From NCBI RefSeq assembly GCF_037975245.1, contig NC_092562.1, positions 20,349,054 through 20,413,053 of the forward strand: DNA of 64,000 bases, read 5' to 3'. The notes under the pieces were generated by a model, which saw only the letters and a list, made by a program, of their open reading frames with translations, ran no database searches and had not been told where the DNA came from. Position numbers and translations under genes: made by a program. Shown here piece after piece: positions 1 to 11,800 of this stretch (position 1 is the stretch's first letter; each line of letters starts with the position of its first letter). This DNA comes from Apostichopus japonicus (taxonomy: Eukaryota > Echinodermata > Holothuroidea > Aspidochirotida > Stichopodidae).

Positions 1-407
1 CCGGTGATGATCTTTTACAGCGAGTGCCTACATGGGGAGCTGTAAGTATTAGTTAATCGACCTAATATCTCAGTCCATACAGTGGCGCGATGGCTTGGCG
101 CACTGTACGAGCTGATGAGCGAGGCTCTCTTTTGCATCGGTGGTTCGAACCCCCGGTGATGACGTCTTTTGCCGGTCTTTTACAGCGAGTGCCTACATGG
201 GGAGCTGTAAGTATTAGTTAATCCACCTAATATCTCAGTCCATACAGTGGCGCGATGGCTTGGCGCACTGTACGAGCTGATGAGCGAGGCTCTCTTTTGC
301 ATCGTTGGTTCGAACACCCGGTGATGACGTCTTTTGCCGATCTTTTACATCGAGTGCCTACATGGGGAGCTGTAAGTATTAGTTAATCGACCTAATATCT
401 CAGTCCA

Positions 408-437
408 TACAGTGGCGCGATGGCTTGGCGCACTGTA
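408..437 (+). other. Hairpin H2: 10-bp stem with bulged G over the A box (example)
   Basis: TACAGTG(G)CGC pairs with GCGCACTGTA across a 9-nt loop, GATGGCTTG. Ten Watson-Crick pairs form with one bulged G. The stem extends the would-be D arm and competes with a cloverleaf fold. It is among the best conserved parts of the monomer in all subtypes. Substitutions are scattered, for example near 7165, 8824 and 41481. Confidence 0.8.
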
Positions 438-482
438 CGAGCTGATGAGCGAGGCTCTCTTTTGCATCGGTGGTTCGAACCC
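413..482 (+). promoter_or_regulatory. tRNA-like core with type-2 Pol III promoter motifs (example monomer)
   Basis: TGGCGCGATGG (413-423) resembles a tRNA A box with one mismatch. GGTTCGAACCC (472-482) matches the B box consensus GGTTCGANNCC. The boxes are 59 bp apart, the spacing of class II (Leu/Ser-type) tRNA genes with a long variable arm. GCGC...GCGC could form a D-stem. Against a real tRNA: no acceptor stem pairs, no anticodon stem forms, and a TTTT lies between the boxes and could stop Pol III early. The pattern recurs in essentially every monomer. The most common type A units have CGAACACCC, which breaks one B-box position; CGAACCCC and CGAATCCC variants keep it. This is probably a tRNA-derived relic that may still bind TFIIIC. 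Confidence 0.6.
447..457 (+). other. Mini-hairpin H3 with a compensated base pair (example)
   Basis: GAGC-GAG-GCTC in type A becomes GAGT-TAG-ACTC in type C (for example from 5231 and 44617). The closing pair changes from C-G to T-A with both sides altered. In type B (GATCGAGACTC) the stem is lost. A 4-bp stem with a 3-nt loop is weak, so this is only suggestive. Confidence 0.4.
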
Positions 483-489
483 CCGGTGA

Positions 490-496
490 TGACGTC
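490..496. promoter_or_regulatory. CRE/ATF-like TGACGTC, once per monomer (example)
   Basis: TGACGTC is seven of eight bases of the CRE palindrome TGACGTCA. Two homologous units carry the full palindrome at about 8075-8082 and 16981-16988. GACGTC itself is palindromic. A chance fixed motif cannot be excluded. Confidence 0.3.
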
Positions 497-502
497 TTTT
501 GC

Positions 503-544
503 CGATCTTTTACAGCGAGTGCCTACATGGGGAGCTGTAAGTAT
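503..544 (+). promoter_or_regulatory. Splice-site-like pair bracketing a 21-nt micro-exon-like segment (example)
   Basis: A pyrimidine-rich CTTTTACAG (507-515) matches a 3' splice site. GTAAGTAT at 537-544 matches the positions of a metazoan 5' splice site that pair with U1 snRNA. Between them lie 21 nt (516-536), a multiple of three. The length is the same in type B. The ~143-nt stretch to the next acceptor is large enough for a small intron and contains CCTAAT/TTAAT branch-like motifs. Both motifs are nearly invariant along the array. There is no evidence of transcription in the sequence. Confidence 0.4.
510..540 (+). other. Hairpin H1: TTACAGC/GCTGTAA stem with variable inner helix (example)
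   Basis: A perfect 7-bp inverted repeat encloses 17 nt. The inner helix differs by subtype. Type A has GTG/CAT (3 pairs, one G-U). Type B has CGTG/CACG (4 pairs). The CCGTG/CACGG form has 5 pairs. Type D has TCGTG/CATGG with two wobbles. Both strands change together, so pairing is kept or improved. The outer stem spans the acceptor- and donor-like motifs and could bring them together in RNA. Confidence 0.7.
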
Positions 545-1073
545 TAGTTAATCGACCTAATATCTCAGTCCATACAGTGGCGCGATGGCTTGGCGCACTG
601 TACGAGCTGATGAGCGAGGCTCTCTTTTGCATCGGTGGTTCGAACACCCGGTGATGACGTCTTTTGCCGATCTTTTACAGCGAGTGCCTACATGGGGAGC
701 TGTAAGTATTAGTTAATCGACCTAATATCTCAGTCCATACAGTGGCGCGATGGCTTGGCGCACTGTACGAGCTGATGAGCGAGGCTCTCTTTTGCATCGG
801 TGGTTCGAACACCCGGTGATGACGTCTTTTGCCGATCTTTTACAGCGAGTGCCTACATGGGGAGCTGTAAGTATTAGTTAATCGACCTAATATCTCAGTC
901 CATACAGTGGCGCGATGGCTTGGCGCACTGTACGAGCTGATGAGCGAGGCTCTCTTTTGCATCGGTGGTTCGAACCCCCGGTGATGACGTCTTTTGCCGA
1001 TCTTTTACAGCGAGTGCCTACATGGGGAGCTGTAAGTATTAGTTAATCGACCTAATAACTCAGTCCATACAGT

Positions 1074-4000
1074 GGCGCGATGGCTTGGCGCACTGTACGA
1101 GCTGATGAGCGAGGCTCTCTTTTGCATCGGTGGTTCGAACACCCGGTGATGACGTCTTTTGCCGATCTTTTACAGCGAGTGCCTACATGGGGAGCTGTAA
1201 GTATTAGTTAATCGACCTAATATCTCAGTCCATACAGTGGCGCGATGGCTTGGCGCACTGTACGAGCTGATGAGCGAGGCTCTCTTTTGCATCGGTGGTT
1301 CGAACACCCGGTGATGACGTCTTTTGCCGATCTTTTACAGCGAGTGCCTACATGGGGAGCTGTAAGTATTAGTTAATCGACCTAATAACTCAGTCCATAC
1401 AGTGGCGCGATGGCTTGGCGCACTGTACGAGCTGATGAGCGAGGCTCTCTTTTGCATCGGTGGTTCGAACACCCGGTGATGACGTCTTTTGCCGGTCTTT
1501 TACAGCGAGTGCCTACATGGGGAGCTGTAAGTATTAGTTAATCCACCTAATATCTCAGTCCATACAGTGGCGCGATGGCTTGGCGCACTGTACGAGCTGA
1601 TGAGCGAGGCTCTCTTTTGCATCGTTGGTTCGAACACCCGGTGATGACGTCTTTTGCCGATCTTTTACAGCGAGTGCCTACATGGGGAGCTGTAAGTATT
1701 AGTTAATCGACCTAATATCTCAGTCCATACAGTGGCGCGATGGCTTGGCGCACTGTACGAGCTGATGAGCGAGGCTCTCTTTTGCATCGGTGGTTCGAAC
1801 ACCCGGTGATGACGTCTTTTGCCGATCTTTTACAGCGAGTGCCTACATGGGGAGCTGTAAGTATTAGTTAATCGACCTAATATCTCAGTCCATACAGTGG
1901 CGCGATGGCTTGGCGCACTGTACGAGCTGATGAGCGAGGCTCTCTTTTGCATCGGTGGTTCGAACACCCGGTGATGACGTCTTTTGCCGATCTTTTACAG
2001 CGAGTGCCTACATGGGGAGCTGTAAGTATTAGTTAATCGACCTAATATCTCAGTCCATACAGTGGCGCGATGGCTCGGCGCACTGTACGAGCTGATGAGC
2101 GAGGCTCTCTTTTGCATCGGTGGTTCGAACACCCGGTGATGACGTCTTTTGCCGATCTTTTACAGCGAGTGCCTACATGGGGAGCTGTAAGTATTAGTTA
2201 ATCGACCTAATATCTCAGTCCATACAGTGGCGCGATGGCTTGGCGCACTGTACGAGCTGATGAGAGAGGCTCTCTTTTGCATCGGTGGTTCGAATCCCCG
2301 GTGATGACGTCTTTTGCCGATCTTTTACAGCGAGTGCCTACACGGGGAGCTGTAAGTATTAGTTAATCGACCTAATACCTCAGTCCATACAGTGGCGCGA
2401 TGGCTTGGCGCACTGTACGAGCTGATGAGCGAGGCTCTCTTTTGCATCGGTGGTTCGAACACCCGTTGATGACGTCTTTTGCCGATCTTTTACAGCGAGT
2501 GCCTACATGGGGAGCTGTAAGTATTAGTTAATCGACCTAATATCTCAGTCCATACAGTGGCGCGATGGCTTGTCGCACTGTACGAGCTGATGAGCGAGGC
2601 TCTCTTTTGCATCGGTGGTTCGAACACCCGGTGATGACGTCTTTTGCCGATCTTTTACAGCGAGTGCCTACATGGGGAGCTGTAAGTATTAGTTAATCGA
2701 CCTAATATCTCAGTCCATACAGTGGCGCGATGGCTTGGCGCACTGTACGAGCTGATGAGCGAGGCTCTCTTTTGCATCGGTGGTTCGAACCCCCGGTGAT
2801 GACGTCTTTTGCCGATCTTTTACAGCGAGTGCCTACATGGGGAGCTGTAAGTATTAGTTAATCGACCTAATATCTCAGTCCATACAGTGGCGCGATGGCT
2901 TGGCGCACTGTACGAGCTGATGAGCGAGGCTCTCTTTTGCATCGGTGGTTCGAACCCCCGGTGATGACGTCTTTTGCCGATCTTTTACAGCGAGTGCCTA
3001 CATGGGGAGCTGTAAGTATTAGTTAATCGACCTAATATCTCAGTCCATACAGTGGCGCGATGGCTTGGCGCACTGTACGAGCTGATGAGCGAGGCTCTCT
3101 TTTGCATCGGTGGTTCGAACACCCGGTGATGACGTCTTTTGCCGATCTTTTACAGCGAGTGCCTACATGGGGAGCTGTAAGTATTAGTTAATCGACCTAA
3201 TAACTCAGTCCATACAGTGGCGCGATGGCTTGGCGCACTGTACGAGCTGATGAGCGAGGCTCTCTTTTGCATCGGTGGTTCGAACACCCGGTGATGAAGT
3301 CTTTTGCCGATCTTTTACAGCGAGTGCCTACATGGGGAGCTGTAAGTATTAATGAATCGACCTAATAACTCAGTCCATACAGTGGCGCGATGGCTTGGCG
3401 CACTGTACGAGCTGATGAGCGAGGCTCTCTTTTGCATCGGTGGTTCGAACACCCAGTGATGACGTCTTTTGCCGATCTTTTACAGCGAGTGCCTACATGG
3501 GGAGCTGTAAGTATTAATGAATCGACCTAATAACTCAGTCCATACAGTGGCGCGATGGCTTGGCGCACTGTACGAGCTGATGAGCGAGGCTCTCTTTTGC
3601 ATCGGTGGTTCGAACACCCGGTGATGACGTCTTTTGCCGATCTTTTACAGCGAGTGCCTACATGGGGAGCTGTAAGTATTAATGAATCGACCTAATAACT
3701 CAGTCCATACAGTGGCGCGATGGCTTGGCGCACTGGACGAGCTGATGAGCGAGGCTCTCTTTTGTATCGGTGGTTCGAACACCCGGTGATGACGTCTTTT
3801 GCCGATCTTTTACAGCGAGTGCCTACATGGGGAGCTGTAAGTATTAATGAATCCACCTAATATCTCAGTCCATACAGTGGCGCGATGGCTTGGCGCACTG
3901 TACGAGCTGATGAGCGAGGCTCTCTTTTGCATCGGTGGTTCGAACCCCCGGTGATGACGTCTTTTGCCGATCTTTTACAGCGAGTGCCTACATGGGGAGC

Positions 4001-7000
4001 TGTAAGTATTAATGAATCCACCTAATATCTCAGTCCATACAGTGGCGCGATGGCTTGGCGCACTGTACGAGCTGATGAGCGAGGCTCTCTTTTGCATCGG
4101 TGGTTCGAACCCCCGGTGATGACGTCTTTTGCCGATCTTTTACAGCGAGTGCCTACATGGGGAGCTGTAAGTATTAGTTAATCGACCTAATATCTCAGTC
4201 CATACAGTGGCGCGATGGCTTGGCGCACTGTACGAGCTGATGAGCGAGGCTCTCTTTTGCATCGGTGGTTCGAACACCCGTTGATGACGTCTTTTGCCGA
4301 TCTTTTACAGCGAGTGCCTACATGGGGAGCTGTAAGTATTAGTTAATCGACCTAATATCTCAGTCCATACAGTGGCGCGATGGCTTGTCGCACTGTACGA
4401 GCTGATGAGCGAGGCTCTCTTTTGCATCGGTGGTTCGAACACCCGGTGATGACGTCTTTTGCCGATCTTTTACAGCGAGTGCCTACATGGGGAGCTGTAA
4501 GTATTAGTTGATCGACCTAATATCTCAGTCCATACAGTGGCGCGATGGCTTGGCGCACTGTACGAGCTGATGAGCGAGGCTCTCTTTTGCATCGGTGGTT
4601 CGAACCCCCGGTGATGACGTCTTTTGCCGATCTTTTACAGCGAGTGCCTACATGGGGAGCTGTAAGTATTAGTTAATCGACCTAATATCTCAGTCCATAC
4701 AGTGGCGCGATGGCTTGGCGCACTGTACGAGCTGATGAGCGAGGCTCTCTTTTGCATCGGTGGTTCGTACCCCCGGTGATGACGTCTTTTGCCGATCTTT
4801 TACAGCGAGTGCCTACATGGGGAGCTGTAAGTATTAGTTAATCGACCTAATATCTCAGTCCATACAGTGGCGCGATGGCTTGGCGCACTGTACGAGCTGA
4901 TGAGCGAGGCTCTCTTTTGCATCGGTGGTTCGAACACCCGGTGATGACGTCTTTTGCCGATCTTTTACAGCGAGTGCCTACATGGGGAGCTGTAAGTATA
5001 AGTTAATCGACCTAATATCTCAGTCCATACAGTGGCGCGATGGCTTGGCGCACTGTACGAGCTGATGAGCGAGGCTCTCTTTTGCATCGGTGGTTCGAAC
5101 CCCGGTGATGACGTCTTTTGCCGATCTTTTACAGCGAGTGCCTACACGGGGAGCTGTAAGTATCAGTTAATCGACCTAATAACTCAGTCCATACAGTGGC
5201 GCGATGGCTTGGCGCACTGTACGAGCTGATGAGTTAGACTCTCTTTTGCATCGGTGGTTCGAACCCCGGTGGTGACGTCTTTTGCCGATCTTTTACAGCA
5301 CGTGCCTACACGGGGAGCTGTAAGTATCAGTTAATCCACCTAATATCTCAGTCCATACAGTGGCGCGATGGCTTGGCGCACTGTACGAGCTGATGAGTTA
5401 GACTCTCTTTTGCATCCGTGGTTCGAACCCCGGTGGTGACGTCGTTTACAGATCTTTTACAGCACGTGCCTACATGGGGAGCTGTAAGTATTAGTTAATC
5501 GACCTAATATCTCAGTCCATACAGTGGCGCGATGGCTTGGCGCACTGTACGAGCTGATGAGCGAGGCTCTCTTTTGCATCGGTGGTTCGAACACCCGGTG
5601 ATGACGTCTTTTGCCGATCTTTTACAGCGAGTGCCTACATGGGGAGCTGTAAGTATTAGTTAATCGACCTAATATCTCAGTCCATACAGTGGCGCGATGG
5701 CTTTGCCCACTGTACGAGCTGATGAGCGAGGCTCTCTTTTGCATCGGTGGTTCGAACACCCGGTGATGACGTCTTTTGCCGATCTTTTACAGCGAGTGCC
5801 TACATGGGGAGCTGTAAGTATTAGTTAATCGACCTAATATCTCAGTCCATACAGTGGCGCGATGGCTTGGCGCACTGTACGAGCTGATGAGCGAGGCTCT
5901 CTTTTGCATCGGTGGTTCGAACACCCGGTGATGACGTCTTTTGCCGATCTTTTACAGCGAGTGCCTACATGGGGAGCTGTAAGTATTAGTTAATCGACCT
6001 AATAACTCAGTCCATACAGTGGCGCGATTGGCTTGGCGCACTGTACGAGCTGATGAGTTAGACTCTCTTTTGCATCGGTGGTTCGAACCCCGGTGGTGAC
6101 GTCTTTTGCCGATCTTTTACAGCACGTGCCTACACGGGGAGCTGTAAGTATCAGTTAATCCACCTAATATCTCAGCCCATACAGTGGCGCGATGGCTTGG
6201 CGCACTGTACGAGCTGATGAGTTAGACTCTCTTTTGCATCCGTGGTTCGAACCCCGGTGGTGACGTCGTTTGCCGATCTTTTACAGCACGTGCCTACATG
6301 GGGAGCTGTAAGTATTAGTTAATCGACCTAATATCTCAGTCCATACAGTGGCGCGATGGCTTGGCGCACTGTACGAGCTGATGAGCGAGGCTCTCTTTTG
6401 CATCGGTGGTTCGAACACCCGGTGATGACGTCTTTTGCCGATCTTTTACAGCGAGTGCCTACATGGGGAGCTGTAAGTATTAGTTAATCCACCTAATATC
6501 TCAGTCCATACAGTGGCGCGATGGCTTGGCGCACTGTACGAGCTGATGAGCGAGGCTCTCTTTTGCATCGGTGGTTCGAACACCCGGTGATGACGTCTTT
6601 TGCCGATCTTTTACAGCGAGTGCCTACATGGGGAGCTGTAAGTATTAGTTAATCGACCTAATATCTCAGTCCATACAGTGGCGCGATGGCTTGGCGCACT
6701 GTACGAGCTGATGAGCGAGGCTCTCTTTTGCATCGGTGGTTCGAACACCCGGTGATGACGTCTTTTGCCGATCTTTTACAGCGAGTGCCTACATGGGGAG
6801 CTGTAAGTATTAGTTAATCGACCTAATAACTCAGTCCCTACAGTGGCGCGATGGCTTGGCGCACTGTACGAGCTGATGAGCGAGGCTCTCTTTTGCATCG
6901 GTGGTTCGAACACCCGGTGATGACGTCTTTTGCCGATCTTTTACAGCGAGTGCCTACATGGGGAGCTGTAAGTATTAGTTAATCGACCTAATATCTCAGT

Positions 7001-8824
7001 CCCTACAGTGGCGCGATGGCTTGGCGCACTGTACGAGCTGATGAGCGAGGCTCTCTTTTGCATCGGTGGTTCGAACACCCGGTGATGACGTCTTTTGCCG
7101 ATCTTTTACAGCGAGTGCCTACATGGGGAGCTGTAAGTATTAGTTAATCGACCTAATAACTCAGTCCATAGAGTGGCGCGATGGCTTCGCGCACTGTACG
7201 AGATGATGAGCGAGGCTCTCTTTTGCATCGGTGGTTCGAACACCCGGTGATGACGTCTTTTGCCGATCTTTTACAGCGAGTGCCTACATGGGGAGCTGTA
7301 AGTATTAATGAATCGACCTAATAACTCAGTCCATACAGTGGCGCGATGGCTTGGCGCACTGTACGAGCTGATAAGCGAGGCTCTCTTTTGCATCGGTGGT
7401 TCGAACACCCGGTGATGACGTCTTTTGCCGATCTTTTACAGCGAGTGCCTACATGGGGAGCTGTAAGTATTAGTTAATCGACCTAATATCTCAGTCCATA
7501 CAGTGGCGCGATGGCTTGGCGCACTGTACGAGCTGATGAGCGAGGCTCTCTTTTGCATCGGTGGTTCGAACACCCGGTGATGACGTCTTTTGCCGATCTT
7601 TTACAGCGAGTGCCTACATGGGGAGCTGTAAGTATTAGTGAATCGACCTAATAACTCAGTCCATACAGTGGCGCGATGGCTTGGCGCACTGTACGAGCTG
7701 ATGAGCGAGGCTCTCTTTTGCATCGGTGGTTCGAACACCCGGTGATGACGTCTTTTGCCGATCTTTTACAGCGAGTGCCTACATGGGGAGCTGTAAGTAT
7801 TAGTGAATCCACCTAATATCTCAGTCCATACAGTGGCGCGATTGCTTGGCGCACTGTACGAGCTGATGAGCGAGGCTCTCTTTTGCATCGGTGGTTCGAA
7901 CCCCCGGTGATGACGTCTTTTGCCGATCTTTTACAGCGAGTGCCTACATGGGGAGCTGTAAGTATTAGTTAATCGACCTAATATCTCAGTCCATACAGTG
8001 GCGCGATGGCTTGGCGCACTGTACGAGCTGATGAGCGAGGCTCTCTTTTGCATCGGTGGTTCGAACACCCGGTGATGACGTCATTTGCCGATCTTTTACA
8101 GCGAGTGCCTACATGGGGAGCTGTAAGTATTAGTTAATCGACCTAATATCTCAGTCCATACAGTGGCGCGATGGCTTGGCGCACTGTACGAGCTGATGAG
8201 CGAGGCTCTCTTTTGCATCGGTGGTTCGAACACCCGGTGATGACGTCTTTTGCCGATCTTTTACAGCGAGTGCCTACATGGGGAGCTGTAAGTATTAGTT
8301 AATCGACCTAATATCTCAGTCCATACAGTGGCGCGATGGCTTGGCGCACTGTACGAGCTGATGAGCGAGGCTCTCTTTTGCATCGGTGGTTCGAACCCCC
8401 GGTGATGACGTCTTTTGCCGATCTTTTACAGCGAGTGCCTACATGGGGAGCTGTAAGTATTAGTTAATCGACCTAATAACTCAGTCCATACAGTGGCGCG
8501 ATGGCTTGGCGCACTGTACGAGCTGATGAGCGAGGCTCTCTTTTGCATCGGTGGTTCGAACCCCCGGTGATGACGTCTTTTGCCGATCTTTTACAGCGAG
8601 TGCCTACATGGGGAGCTGTAAGTATTAATGAATCGACCTAATTACTCAGTCCATACAGTGGCGCGATGGCTTGGCGCACTGTACGAGCTGATGAGCGAGG
8701 CTCTCTTTTGCATCGGTGGTTCGAACCCCCGGTGATGACGTCTTTGGCCGATCTTTTACAGCGAGTGCCTACATGGGGAGCTGTAAGTATTAGTTAATCG
8801 ACCTAATATCTCAGTCCATACAGC
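1074..8824 (+). repeat. Higher-order repeat, copy 1 (47 monomers, 7,751 bp)
   Basis: Private variants recur exactly 7,751 bp later: ATCGTTGG at 1621/9372, GGCTCGGC at 2070/9821, a 65-codon chance ORF at 5032/12783, and GCGCGATTGG at 6022/13773. The block includes two C-type patches (about 5,230-5,460 and 6,040-6,300). Boundaries are set by the first mismatching markers and could shift by up to one monomer. Confidence 0.9.
2461..4445 (+). repeat. Nested 11-monomer duplication marker pair within the 47-mer
   Basis: ACCCGTTGAT at 2461 followed by TTGTCGCACTG in the next unit recurs at 4276, 1,815 bp (11 x 165) on. The same pair is seen in copy 2 at 10212 and 12027. Part of the 47-mer therefore arose by an earlier internal duplication. 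AATGAATC-bearing monomers at about 3,350-4,020 lie between the paired markers. Confidence 0.7.
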
Positions 8825-11800
8825 GGCGCGATGGCTTGGCGCACTGTACGAGCTGATGAGCGAGGCTCTCTTTTGCATCGGTGGTTCGAACACCCGGTGA
8901 TGACGTCTTTTGCCGATCTTTTACAGCGAGTGCCTACATGGGGAGCTGTAAGTATTAGTTAATCGACCTAATATCTCAGTCCATACAGTGGCGCGATGGC
9001 TTGGCGCACTGTACGAGCTGATGAGCGAGGCTCTCTTTTGCATCGGTGGTTCGAACACCCGGTGATGACGTCTTTTGCCGATCTTTTACAGCGAGTGCCT
9101 ACATGGGGAGCTGTAAGTATTAGTTAATCGACCTAATAACTCAGTCCATACAGTGGCGCGATGGCTTGGCGCACTGTACGAGCTGATGAGCGAGGCTCTC
9201 TTTTGCATCGGTGGTTCGAACACCCGGTGATGACGTCTTTTGCCGGTCTTTTACAGCGAGTGCCTACATGGGGAGCTGTAAGTATTAGTTAATCCACCTA
9301 ATATCTCAGTCCATACAGTGGCGCGATGGCTTGGCGCACTGTACGAGCTGATGAGCGAGGCTCTCTTTTGCATCGTTGGTTCGAACACCCGGTGATGACG
9401 TCTTTTGCCGATCTTTTACAGCGAGTGCCTACATGGGGAGCTGTAAGTATTAGTTAATCGACCTAATATCTCAGTCCATACAGTGGCGCGATGGCTTGGC
9501 GCACTGTACGAGCTGATGAGCGAGGCTCTCTTTTGCATCGGTGGTTCGAACACCCGGTGATGACGTCTTTTGCCGATCTTTTACAGCGAGTGCCTACATG
9601 GGGAGCTGTAAGTATTAGTTAATCGACCTAATATCTCAGTCCATACAGTGGCGCGATGGCTTGGCGCACTGTACGAGCTGATGAGCGAGGCTCTCTTTTG
9701 CATCGGTGGTTCGAACACCCGGTGATGACGTCTTTTGCCGATCTTTTACAGCGAGTGCCTACATGGGGAGCTGTAAGTATTAGTTAATCGACCTAATATC
9801 TCAGTCCATACAGTGGCGCGATGGCTCGGCGCACTGTACGAGCTGATGAGCGAGGCTCTCTTTTGCATCGGTGGTTCGAACACCCGGTGATGACGTCTTT
9901 TGCCGATCTTTTACAGCGAGTGCCTACATGGGGAGCTGTAAGTATTAGTTAATCGACCTAATATCTCAGTCCATACAGTGGCGCGATGGCTTGGCGCACT
10001 GTACGAGCTGATGAGAGAGGCTCTCTTTTGCATCGGTGGTTCGAATCCCCGGTGATGACGTCTTTTGCCGATCTTTTACAGCGAGTGCCTACACGGGGAG
10101 CTGTAAGTATTAGTTAATCGACCTAATACCTCAGTCCATACAGTGGCGCGATGGCTTGGCGCACTGTACGAGCTGATGAGCGAGGCTCTCTTTTGCATCG
10201 GTGGTTCGAACACCCGTTGATGACGTCTTTTGCCGATCTTTTACAGCGAGTGCCTACATGGGGAGCTGTAAGTATTAGTTAATCGACCTAATATCTCAGT
10301 CCATACAGTGGCGCGATGGCTTGTCGCACTGTACGAGCTGATGAGCGAGGCTCTCTTTTGCATCGGTGGTTCGAACACCCGGTGATGACGTCTTTTGCCG
10401 ATCTTTTACAGCGAGTGCCTACATGGGGAGCTGTAAGTATTAGTTAATCGACCTAATATCTCAGTCCATACAGTGGCGCGATGGCTTGGCGCACTGTACG
10501 AGCTGATGAGCGAGGCTCTCTTTTGCATCGGTGGTTCGAACCCCCGGTGATGACGTCTTTTGCCGATCTTTTACAGCGAGTGCCTACATGGGGAGCTGTA
10601 AGTATTAGTTAATCGACCTAATATCTCAGTCCATACAGTGGCGCGATGGCTTGGCGCACTGTACGAGCTGATGAGCGAGGCTCTCTTTTGCATCGGTGGT
10701 TCGAACCCCCGGTGATGACGTCTTTTGCCGATCTTTTACAGCGAGTGCCTACATGGGGAGCTGTAAGTATTAGTTAATCGACCTAATATCTCAGTCCATA
10801 CAGTGGCGCGATGGCTTGGCGCACTGTACGAGCTGATGAGCGAGGCTCTCTTTTGCATCGGTGGTTCGAACACCCGGTGATGACGTCTTTTGCCGATCTT
10901 TTACAGCGAGTGCCTACATGGGGAGCTGTAAGTATTAGTTAATCGACCTAATAACTCAGTCCATACAGTGGCGCGATGGCTTGGCGCACTGTACGAGCTG
11001 ATGAGCGAGGCTCTCTTTTGCATCGGTGGTTCGAACACCCGGTGATGAAGTCTTTTGCCGATCTTTTACAGCGAGTGCCTACATGGGGAGCTGTAAGTAT
11101 TAATGAATCGACCTAATAACTCAGTCCATACAGTGGCGCGATGGCTTGGCGCACTGTACGAGCTGATGAGCGAGGCTCTCTTTTGCATCGGTGGTTCGAA
11201 CACCCAGTGATGACGTCTTTTGCCGATCTTTTACAGCGAGTGCCTACATGGGGAGCTGTAAGTATTAATGAATCGACCTAATAACTCAGTCCATACAGTG
11301 GCGCGATGGCTTGGCGCACTGTACGAGCTGATGAGCGAGGCTCTCTTTTGCATCGGTGGTTCGAACACCCGGTGATGACGTCTTTTGCCGATCTTTTACA
11401 GCGAGTGCCTACATGGGGAGCTGTAAGTATTAATGAATCGACCTAATAACTCAGTCCATACAGTGGCGCGATGGCTTGGCGCACTGGACGAGCTGATGAG
11501 CGAGGCTCTCTTTTGTATCGGTGGTTCGAACACCCGGTGATGACGTCTTTTGCCGATCTTTTACAGCGAGTGCCTACATGGGGAGCTGTAAGTATTAATG
11601 AATCCACCTAATATCTCAGTCCATACAGTGGCGCGATGGCTTGGCGCACTGTACGAGCTGATGAGCGAGGCTCTCTTTTGCATCGGTGGTTCGAACCCCC
11701 GGTGATGACGTCTTTTGCCGATCTTTTACAGCGAGTGCCTACATGGGGAGCTGTAAGTATTAATGAATCCACCTAATATCTCAGTCCATACAGTGGCGCG

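Larger units (their letters stand above)
361..525 (+). repeat. Representative type A monomer (165 bp)
   Basis: A typical unit, used here as reference. Order of elements: end of hairpin H1 and donor-like GTAAGTAT (372-379), an AT-rich spacer with CCTAAT (branch-point-like) and TCTCAG, hairpin H2 with the A-box-like motif (408-437), mini-hairpin H3 (447-457), a TTTT run (460-463), B box (472-482), GACGTC palindrome (491-496), two TTTT runs (497-500, 508-511) and the acceptor-like CTTTTACAG. Type A is diagnosed by GAGCGAGGCTC, CATCGGTGG and CCCGGTGATGACG. The frame from ATG at 419 stays open for 43 codons only. I see no reason to call it coding. Confidence 0.95.
1..1073 (+). repeat. Leading type A monomers, left of the first 47-mer block
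   Basis: About 6.5 units, all type A. The first unit lacks 13 bp between GGTGAT and CTTTTACAG. A unit with GCCGGTC, ATCCACC and ATCGTTGG at about 171-310 reappears at 1491-1630, eight monomers (1,320 bp) later. The 7,751-bp register does not hold here: positions near 310, 330, 890 and 1073 differ from their +7,751 partners. Confidence 0.8.

Noticed and set aside
413-482. Functional tRNA-Leu or tRNA-Ser genes
   Set aside because: No acceptor stem, no anticodon arm, an internal TTTT, and H2 pairs bases that a cloverleaf needs elsewhere. Only tRNA-like promoter motifs remain.
464-490. CENP-B box
   Set aside because: TTCGnnnnA can be matched on the minus strand, but the required CGGG core is absent in types A, B and D.
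503-544. Spliced-leader RNA gene cluster
   Set aside because: GTAAGTAT and tandem arrangement fit, but I see no Sm-binding site in the right place and no separate SL RNA 3' hairpin. CTTTTGC is too poor a match.
5032-5229. 65-codon plus-strand ORFs (also at 12,783, 36,044, 40,149, 43,105, 47,861, 50,144 and others)
   Set aside because: They are readings across 1.2 satellite monomers, opened where a 164-bp unit shifts the frame. They recur only with the repeat and have no protein-like conservation independent of DNA structure.
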